Part shown: positions 39,361 to 44,987 of the stretch, one piece after another | Position numbering within the stretch: the stretch's first letter is position 1 | Layout of the letters: every line of letters begins with the position of its first letter | NCBI GenBank assembly: GCA_903927685.1 | Contig: CAIYOB010000936.1 | Span: forward strand, 1 to 44,987 | DNA: 44,987 bases | Source: an uncultured Planctomycetaceae bacterium | GTDB lineage: Bacteria; Planctomycetota; Planctomycetia; Pirellulales; Pirellulaceae | Reading direction: 5' to 3' | Notes under the pieces: generated by a model | Told to the model about the DNA's origin: nothing | The model's input: the letters and a program-made list of their open reading frames with translations, nothing else | Database searches by the model: none | Program-made: the position numbers and the translations under genes

Positions 39361-42162
39361 ATGAAGCCCCACACGCCGTCTTATTGCCACTCATTTTTTT
39401 GCCATCTCCTCTGTGCCGCTTCGATCGTTTCGTCCTTCGGCATTCCTTCTTCGGCATTTGCCGCCGAGCCGCGTCCGAACGTGGTCATGAGCAGCACGGA
39501 CCATCTCGCCGATCTGCCCGCCGCGCTGCTGGTCGCCAGGTCCCCGGCCCACCCCGAGGCCACTGTCAAGCACGAGCAGCTTGCTCCCGCCGGGCCGGAC
39601 TATTCGCACATCAAGGAAGTCATCGTCATCATCAAGACGCACTTCGACATTGGCTACACGCATCGCGTCCGGGAAATCGTCCAGCACTACCGCACCGAGA
39701 TGATTGACCGCGCCATGGACATCATGGACCAGGCGCAGAGCCTGCCGGCGGAACAGCAATTCGCCTGGACCGGCCCCGGCTGGGTCATGTCGAAGGTGCT
39801 CGAAGACTGGCCCGGCCAGACGCCCGCCCGTCGCCAACGGCTTGACGCCTACGTGAAGGCCGGCAAGTTACGATTTCACGCGCTGCCGTTCACCCTCGAA
39901 TCCGACGCCTGCGAGCCGGAGGAAATGGCCCGGGGGTTCATCTTTGCGTCCCAACTCTGCCGCCGGTATGGGATGCCGCTGCCGCGTTCCGCCAAAAAGA
40001 CCGATGTCCCGTCGCACGGCGGCGCGCTGGCCACCGTGCTCGCGCGGGGCGACGTTCAGTTCATGCATATCGGCTGCAACTGGCCGAGCGGTTGCGTGCA
40101 GACGCCCGGCCTGTTCTGGTGGGAAGGCCCCGACGGCTCGCGCGTGCTGACGTTGTACTCCAACACCTACGGCACTTGCGTCCCGGAGTGGCTGCCGCGC
40201 TGGTATTCCGCTCAAGACCCCTTCATCGCCCGCAACCTCGCCCCCGCCGCCGACTGGCCCTACGCGATCTGGCCGGCCATCATCGTGACACCGGACAACT
40301 CCGGGCCGCCCAAGGCCGACCAGGTCAAGGCGTTGTTCGACGACGTGGCGCAGCGGCTTCCGGGCGTCAAGGTCCGCATGGGCACGATGGACGATTTCGT
40401 GGACGCGATCCTCCAGGAGCAGCCGGAGATTCCGGTTGTCAAAGGCGAGATGCCCGACACTTGGATTCACGGTATCATGTGCGACCCCGGGGGCATCAAG
40501 CTCTCCCGCGAGGTCCATCCGCAGATCGCCGCCGCCGAGAGTCTGCACACGCAACTCAATCTCTGGGGCATCACGCAGCCGCCCATCGCCACAGACATCG
40601 CGCTGGCCTACGAAAAAATCCTCCTCTATGGCGAGCACACGTGGGGTGGCGCGGCCTCCGTGAACCAATACGGCGAGGCCTTTGCCAAGCTCGACCCCAA
40701 GCAATACGCCGGCCTCGAAGCTTCCTGGGAGGACAAGACCGAGTACATCCGCGAAGCCGCGCGCATTTCGCGCCGCATCACGGACGCCAACCTGCAGAGC
40801 CTCGCCACTGCGGTGAAATACAATGGGCCTGGCATGGTGGTGTTCAATCCGCTGCCCTGGACGCGTTCCGGCTTGGTGGAGTTCCAAGGCGAAACCGTGT
40901 TCGTGCAAGACGTACCGCCGTGCGGCTATCGCACCGAACCGCTGCCTGCCGGAAGGCGGCGCGAGCCACCCGCCACGACGTCGGAATCCGTCACGCTCGA
41001 GAGCCCTTTCTTCAAGCTGACTGTCGATCCAGGCCAAGGCGCCGTCAGCTCGCTGGTCGATAAACGCACCGGACGCGAATGGGTCGAGCCGTCTGACGGG
41101 CGTGGGCTTGGCCAATACCTCAACGAACGGTTCACCTTCGAGCAGGCCCACCAGTACGCCATGCAGTACCAACAGGGCCGCGCCGGCGACTGGCCCCATC
41201 CAGGCATGCATAAGCCCGGCATGATTTCCGAACAGCAGGTCCCCTATCGCGCCGCCACCGGGGGCAAGGGTGTCGTCACGACCGATGGCCACACGGCGAC
41301 CATCGAATGCCCCGCCGATCCCGCGAACCATCTTCCGGCGAGTGTCCTGCGGATCACGCCTGCGCACAACCAGCCCTATGTCGACATCGAGCTCACGATC
41401 AAAGGCAAGGCCCGGGACAACTGGCCCGAAGCCGACTGGTTGTGCCTGCCGTTCAAGATCGCCAACCCGCAGTTCCGCGTCCATCGCTCGCTGGGCGTCA
41501 TGAATCCCGCCACCGATATCCTGCCCGGCGCGAACCGCGACCTCTTCACTGTGGGCCACGGCGTCACGATTACCGGCGCCGACGGCGCAGGCATCGCCGT
41601 GTGTCCGCTTGATCATCCGCTCGTCTCGCTGGACCGCCCCGGCTGCTGGAGATCCTCCAAGAACGCAGCTGAATTCACGCCGAAAGAACCGGTCGTCTCT
41701 GTCAACCTCTACAACAACCAGTGGAACACGAATTTTCGTTACTGGTATCCTGGCGTCTGGAGTTCACGCGTCCGCCTGTGGGCCTTCGACGCGAACACAC
41801 CCGCCGACGCGGTGATGGCGACGCCCGCCCTCGAAGCGCGCAATCCGCTTCTCGCCGTCGCGACCAGCGGAGCCGGCGATAGACTAAGCTCCGAGCAATC
41901 CGGCGTGACGGTCTCCCGCCAGGGCGCAATCGTGACGGCCTTCGGCGCCAACCCCGACGGTCCCGGCACGCTCCTGCGCGTCTGGGAAATGGCCGGCACC
42001 GCCGGCGAGCTTCAAGTCACGCTCCCCGCCGGCGCCAACTTCGCCACTGCGACGCCGGTGAATCTGCGCGGTGAAGAGATCGGCCAGCCGAAGACAATTA
42101 CCCAGGGCCAATTCGCCCTGGACCTGAGCCCCTATGCTCCCGCCAGTTTCAGTCTCCAGTGA
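39361..42162 (+). CDS. GH38-like alpha-mannosidase (DUF5054-type)
   Basis: 933 residues with GGAGG ahead of the ATG. Signal peptide about 1-35 (ending SAFAAEP). The H-F-D-I-G-Y-T motif at 94-100 (His94, Asp96) is the GH38 metal site. MGTMDDFVDAI, LLYGEHTWGGAAS and DKTEYIREAARISRRI follow, then a large beta-sandwich part (about 490-933) with VTLESPFFKLTVDPGQGAVSSLVDKRTG (in parts: FKLTVDPGQGAVSSLVDK). The catalytic nucleophile Asp cannot be assigned safely. Likely cuts alpha-mannosidic bonds of a glycan outside the cytoplasm. Leu codons are visibly richer in CTC than in the adjacent sulfatases, which favour CTG, and residues 37-50 (PRPNVVMSSTDHL) oddly resemble a sulfatase N-terminus. Both hint at a different origin or a chimeric start. 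Confidence 0.88.
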   Translation: MKPHTPSYCHSFFCHLLCAASIVSSFGIPSSAFAAEPRPNVVMSSTDHLADLPAALLVARSPAHPEATVKHEQLAPAGPDYSHIKEVIVIIKTHFDIGYTHRVREIVQHYRTEMIDRAMDIMDQAQSLPAEQQFAWTGPGWVMSKVLEDWPGQTPARRQRLDAYVKAGKLRFHALPFTLESDACEPEEMARGFIFASQLCRRYGMPLPRSAKKTDVPSHGGALATVLARGDVQFMHIGCNWPSGCVQTPGLFWWEGPDGSRVLTLYSNTYGTCVPEWLPRWYSAQDPFIARNLAPAADWPYAIWPAIIVTPDNSGPPKADQVKALFDDVAQRLPGVKVRMGTMDDFVDAILQEQPEIPVVKGEMPDTWIHGIMCDPGGIKLSREVHPQIAAAESLHTQLNLWGITQPPIATDIALAYEKILLYGEHTWGGAASVNQYGEAFAKLDPKQYAGLEASWEDKTEYIREAARISRRITDANLQSLATAVKYNGPGMVVFNPLPWTRSGLVEFQGETVFVQDVPPCGYRTEPLPAGRRREPPATTSESVTLESPFFKLTVDPGQGAVSSLVDKRTGREWVEPSDGRGLGQYLNERFTFEQAHQYAMQYQQGRAGDWPHPGMHKPGMISEQQVPYRAATGGKGVVTTDGHTATIECPADPANHLPASVLRITPAHNQPYVDIELTIKGKARDNWPEADWLCLPFKIANPQFRVHRSLGVMNPATDILPGANRDLFTVGHGVTITGADGAGIAVCPLDHPLVSLDRPGCWRSSKNAAEFTPKEPVVSVNLYNNQWNTNFRYWYPGVWSSRVRLWAFDANTPADAVMATPALEARNPLLAVATSGAGDRLSSEQSGVTVSRQGAIVTAFGANPDGPGTLLRVWEMAGTAGELQVTLPAGANFATATPVNLRGEEIGQPKTITQGQFALDLSPYAPASFSLQ

Positions 42163-42217
42163 GAAAGCACGATCCAGGATACACTACTTCAGGTCCGCTT
42201 TTCGTGGCCAAGGAAAC

Positions 42218-43735
42218 ATGCCCCCCGGAACCCCATTCTTCAGCGGCTCGTCACTCTGCTGGTTCCTTTTCGCTACCGCACTGCTGCGCGCACCGCTCGC
42301 CGCCGTCGAGGCTGCCGATGCACCGCGTCCCAACGTCCTGATGATCATCGCGGACGATCTGAATGACTGGGTGGGCTGCCTGGGCGGCCATCCGGACGTG
42401 CAAACGCCTCATATCGACCGCCTGGCACGGCGCGGGCTGCTGTTCGCCAACGCCCATTGTGCCGCGCCCGTGTGCAATCCGTCACGCGTCGCTACCTTCA
42501 CGGGCCGGCGTCCGAGCAGCAGCGGCGTCTACGGCAACGACACCGTCTGGCACGAGGTCCTGCCCGGCGTGGCGACGATCCCGCAGCACTTCCAGACCCA
42601 CGGCTATTTCGTCGCGGGCGGCGGCAAGGTGTACCATCACCCGCCCGGCTTCAATCGCCGCAGCGATTGGACCGAGTACTTTGACCAGGTCTTCGACAGT
42701 CACTACCAAACGCTCTGGGCCAGCGGCGGCGACAGTAAGCGGTTCGCCTTTCCGGAGGGATTTCCGCTGAACCGGCTGCCCAGCGTCAAGGCGCTCGCCA
42801 AGCCGCCGCAAAACCCCAACGAGTTTGACTGGGGGCCGTTCGACAAGCCGGATGACGAACTGGGCGATGCGAAAATGGTGCAATGGGCGGAGCAGCTGCT
42901 GCGGCAACCGCCGAAGCAGCCGTTCTTTCTGGCCGCGGGCATTTACCGGCCGCACCTGCCCTGGTACGCGCCGCGAAAGTACTTCGACCTGTACCCCGCC
43001 GACCGCGTCACGCCGCCGCCGGTAAAGGAGGACGATCTCGACGACCTGCCCGCGAGCGGCAAAGCGATGGCCGCGGATCGCGCCGCCGATCTCGCCCTGG
43101 TGCAGGAAGCCGGGCAGTACCAGCAGGTGCTACAGGCGTATCTGGCCAACATCACGTTCTGCGACGCGTTAGTCGGGCGACTGCTGGACGCGCTGGACGC
43201 CAGTCCCGCAGCCCAGAACACGATCATCGTGTTCGGGTCCGACAACGGCTTTCATCTTGGCGAAAAGCAGCACTTGCACAAGTTCACCCTCTGGGATCGG
43301 TCCACACGCCTGCCGCTGATCGTGGTCGCGCCCGGCGTGACGCGCGAGCAGACCCGCACCGAGCGCCCGGTGAGCTTCGTGGACTTGTTTCCCACGTTGA
43401 ACGAACTCTGCGGCCTGCCGCCCGTGCCGAATCTCGACGGCGTCAGCCTGGTCCCGTTGCTCCAAGACCCGCAGGGTGCCTGGAATCAGCCCGCGCTCAC
43501 CACGCACGGCCTGGGCAACCACGCCCTGCGCAACGAGCGTTGGCGCTACATCCGCTATGCCGACGGCGGCGAAGAACTGTACGATCATCAAGACGATCCG
43601 CACGAGTGGACCAATCTCGCGAACAAGCCGGAATTCGCCTCGGTGAAAGCGGACCTGGCGAAATGGCTGCCAAAAACCGACGCGCCCAACCTGTCCCCCA
43701 AGGTCAAACGCAAGAAGGACAAAGCGACGGAGTGA
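42218..43735 (+). CDS. Secreted sulfatase (iduronate-2-sulfatase-like)
   Basis: 505 residues from the ATG at 42218, which has AAGGA close upstream and is followed by a signal peptide (FLFATALLRAPLAAVEA, about 16-32). A longer frame from 42134 overlaps the GH38 gene. NVLMIIADDLNDWVGCLGGHP gives the metal Asp pair (in parts: NVLMIIADDLND and WVGCLGGHP). Cys86 in C-NPSR is the formylglycine site. AAGIYRPHLPWYAPRKYFD, VFGSDNGFHLGEKQHLHKF and LWDRSTRLPLIVVAPG are typical of iduronate-2-sulfatase relatives, which act on sulfated uronic-acid polysaccharides in known cases. The C-terminus is Lys-rich. Third gene of the plus-strand cluster. Confidence 0.92.
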   Translation: MPPGTPFFSGSSLCWFLFATALLRAPLAAVEAADAPRPNVLMIIADDLNDWVGCLGGHPDVQTPHIDRLARRGLLFANAHCAAPVCNPSRVATFTGRRPSSSGVYGNDTVWHEVLPGVATIPQHFQTHGYFVAGGGKVYHHPPGFNRRSDWTEYFDQVFDSHYQTLWASGGDSKRFAFPEGFPLNRLPSVKALAKPPQNPNEFDWGPFDKPDDELGDAKMVQWAEQLLRQPPKQPFFLAAGIYRPHLPWYAPRKYFDLYPADRVTPPPVKEDDLDDLPASGKAMAADRAADLALVQEAGQYQQVLQAYLANITFCDALVGRLLDALDASPAAQNTIIVFGSDNGFHLGEKQHLHKFTLWDRSTRLPLIVVAPGVTREQTRTERPVSFVDLFPTLNELCGLPPVPNLDGVSLVPLLQDPQGAWNQPALTTHGLGNHALRNERWRYIRYADGGEELYDHQDDPHEWTNLANKPEFASVKADLAKWLPKTDAPNLSPKVKRKKDKATE

Positions 43736-43746
43736 GCACCCGATGA

Positions 43747-44007
43747 CACCAGGCCTCCGGCTGGGCGACACGGCCTGGGGTTGTCTCACCGCTTGGTCCG
43801 CGCGCAGGCGGAATACTGTCCGAGCCGCTCTGGAAATCGGCCACCCGACGCACGCTGCGGATTCAATTGCCGGGCGCGTCGCAGGAAGAGAACCATTTCG
43901 CCGCGGCCCTGGCTCAATGGCTCGGCCAGCGGCAAGTCGACCGCGAAGAACTGCAGTCCGCCGTCGCTCAAATACTCGCCCACGCCCGACAAACCGCCGA
44001 CGATTGA
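43747..44007 (+). pseudogene. Remnant of a small gene without a start codon
   Basis: An open frame after a stop at 43744 has no ATG, GTG or TTG. Its second half reads like a real protein: GGILSEPLWKSATRRTLRIQ, LPGASQEENHFAAALAQWLG, QRQVDREELQSAVAQILAHA and RQTADD, then a stop. An ATG at 43743 in the neighbouring frame (MTPGLRLGDTAWGCLTAWS) could be its original start, joined by a one-base shift near the CGCGCGC run at 43799-43805. Family not recognised. It may be a short helical protein broken by a frameshift, or the 3' end of a lost gene. Confidence 0.4.
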
Positions 44008-44033
44008 TCCCTCCCGCCAGACTCGATCGCCCC

Positions 44034-44199
44034 GTCCCGCCAGGGACGATTGCCAATAGCCCACCGTTTCAACGGTGGGTAACAAATGCCGTTTCCGCCG
44101 CACGAAAGTCCCGCGAGGGACGAGAGACTCTTTCGCTCCTGGCGGGGCTGGATGAATTGGTTGGCCTTTCGAGCCCACCGTCGAAACGGTGGGCTATTG
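44034..44199. repeat. Paired hairpin repeats, inverted copies
   Basis: Two hairpins CCCACCGT/ACGGTGGG: one with loop TTCA (44060-44079), one with arms AGCCCACCGT/ACGGTGGGCT and loop CGAA (44172-44195). The surrounding 26 bp (CAATAGCCCACCG...) are inverted copies of each other with one mismatch. Two smaller hairpins GTCCC/GGGAC accompany them (44034-44047, loop GCCA; 44108-44121, loop GCGA). The style is the same as in the 22827-23069 array. Confidence 0.85.
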
Positions 44200-44206
44200 T
44201 CGGATG

Positions 44207-44455
44207 TCCAAAATGCTGCTGCACGACTACCCGGACGAGTTGATTGTGCTGCCGTGTTGGCCGCAGAACGTGCCGGTGGACTTCGCGCTGGACAGCCCCT
44301 ATGCTGGGCGAATGGAAGTGCCGTATACGCCCGGCAGCGTGCTGCGGGTTGCGACGCAGCGCGAGATCCCTGTTCGGACCGCAGTTTGCCTCACGACCAC
44401 GCTGCGGGTCGAACGGCTGCATGCCGACGGCGCCCTTCAACCTGAGATGGCGTAG
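44207..44455 (+). pseudogene. C-terminal fragment, possibly of a glycoside hydrolase
   Basis: An 82-residue frame from the ATG at 44207: MSKMLLHDYPDELIVLPCWP, VPVDFALDSPYAGRMEVPY and VLRVATQREIPVRTA. The LLHDYPDELIVLPCWPQ text resembles the closing strands of large secreted glycoside hydrolases (for example GH95-type proteins, which end with LLQSHDGVIRLLPALP-like text). Nothing upstream continues it; the hairpin repeat ends 8 bases before. Probably the 3' remnant of a deleted gene, though a very small intact gene cannot be excluded. Its last codons contain the candidate -10 of the following sulfatase. Confidence 0.4.
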
Positions 44456-44480
44456 AATGAGGACACGAAAGGCCACAGCC

Positions 44481-44987
44481 ATGAAGCATACCGTCACGCT
44501 GCTGATTACTCTCCTGCTGGCCCCCCTGGCCCCGCGACCCGCCACCGAGGCGTCCGAACGTGCGGGTAAGCCCAACATCATCCTCTTCCTGATCGACGAC
44601 CTTGGCTGGCGCGATCTCGGCTGCCAGGGCAGCACGTTCTACCAGACACCCCACATCGACCAGTTGGCCGGTGAAGGGGCGAGGTTCACCGACGCCTACG
44701 CGGCCTGCGCCGTCTGTTCGCCCACGCGGGCGGCGGTGCTGACGGGCAAGTACCCCGCGCGGCTACTGCTGACCGACTGGTTGCCCTCCGGACGCTGGAA
44801 TCCGCAGGCGCGACTGCAGAGCGGACGGTTCATTCGCGCCCTGCCGTTGGAGGAATTCACGCTGGCCGAGGCCCTGCGCGAAGCCGGCTATCGCACGGCC
44901 AGCATCGGCAAATGGCATCTCGGCAGCAAACCGTTCTCGCTGCCGGAGCATCACGGTTTCGCCGTGAACGTGGCCGGCAACGCGCAC
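44481..44987 (+). CDS. Secreted sulfatase, truncated by the window edge
   Basis: The first 169 codons of a sulfatase; it runs off the end. The ATG at 44481 follows an AAAGG site. Signal peptide about 1-24 (LLITLLLAPLAPRPATEA). NIILFLIDDLGWRDLGCQG holds the metal Asp pair, Cys79 in C-SPTR is the formylglycine site, and TASIGKWHLGSKPFSLPEHHGF carries Lys and His (in parts: TASIGKWHLGSK and PEHHGF). It belongs to the arylsulfatase A-like group. Fourth sulfatase in the window. Confidence 0.9.
   Translation, partial: MKHTVTLLITLLLAPLAPRPATEASERAGKPNIILFLIDDLGWRDLGCQGSTFYQTPHIDQLAGEGARFTDAYAACAVCSPTRAAVLTGKYPARLLLTDWLPSGRWNPQARLQSGRFIRALPLEEFTLAEALREAGYRTASIGKWHLGSKPFSLPEHHGFAVNVAGNAH

Overview
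The window looks like chromosomal DNA from a planctomycete (Planctomycetota, probably Pirellulales or a relative). This is inferred from gene content: a DUF1549/DUF1553 cytochrome protein, four secreted sulfatases, a Tat-exported Gfo/Idh/MocA protein, a small lipoprotein and pilin-like proteins of planctomycete type, high GC, many GTG starts, and weak or absent Shine-Dalgarno sites. No rRNA, tRNA or CRISPR was seen.

Layout. (1) 281-1758, minus strand: two tandem pilin-like proteins and a small lipoprotein. (2) 1950-9684, plus strand: a bacillithiol-type deacetylase overlapping a polytopic flippase-like protein. These are followed by a tight cluster of a CbbX-like AAA+ protein with a degenerate Walker B, an M48 peptidase, a TPM-domain protein, a nucleotidyltransferase-fold protein lacking its metal-binding aspartates, and LemA. 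(3) 9764-16744, minus strand: a 2326-residue coiled-coil protein with a C-terminal membrane anchor, built from 103-residue repeats that become a 207-residue super-repeat. (4) 17044-21027, minus strand: MoaB, an SDR dehydrogenase, a radical SAM/SPASM protein and a Gfo/Idh/MocA protein, divergent from a HEAT-like secreted protein at 21111-22364.

(5) 22365-24365 is a gene graveyard. It holds a mirror-image set of short hairpins with TTCA/TGAA loops, a group II intron reduced to its ORF start plus domains V-VI, and the 3' part of an HD-domain hydrolase gene. A ferredoxin-like gene follows. (6) 25331-44987 is a polysaccharide-degradation region. On the minus strand lie a DUF1549/DUF1553 protein, a penicillin-acylase-family Ntn hydrolase, a GH127 enzyme, a WbsX/GH99-like enzyme and a sulfatase. 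On the plus strand lie a sulfatase with an odd CSQSR motif, a GH38-like mannosidase, a CNPSR sulfatase, two gene remnants around a second hairpin pair, and a sulfatase cut by the window edge.

Working together: the right-hand 20 kb would act outside the cytoplasm, removing sulfate esters and cutting glycosidic bonds (arabinofuranosyl and alpha-mannosyl types are suggested by family) in a complex sulfated glycan. The AAA-M48-TPM-pseudo-nucleotidyltransferase-LemA cluster, with overlapping genes and two apparently inactivated catalytic domains, is the best candidate for an undescribed system, perhaps an envelope quality-control or stress module. That role is inference.
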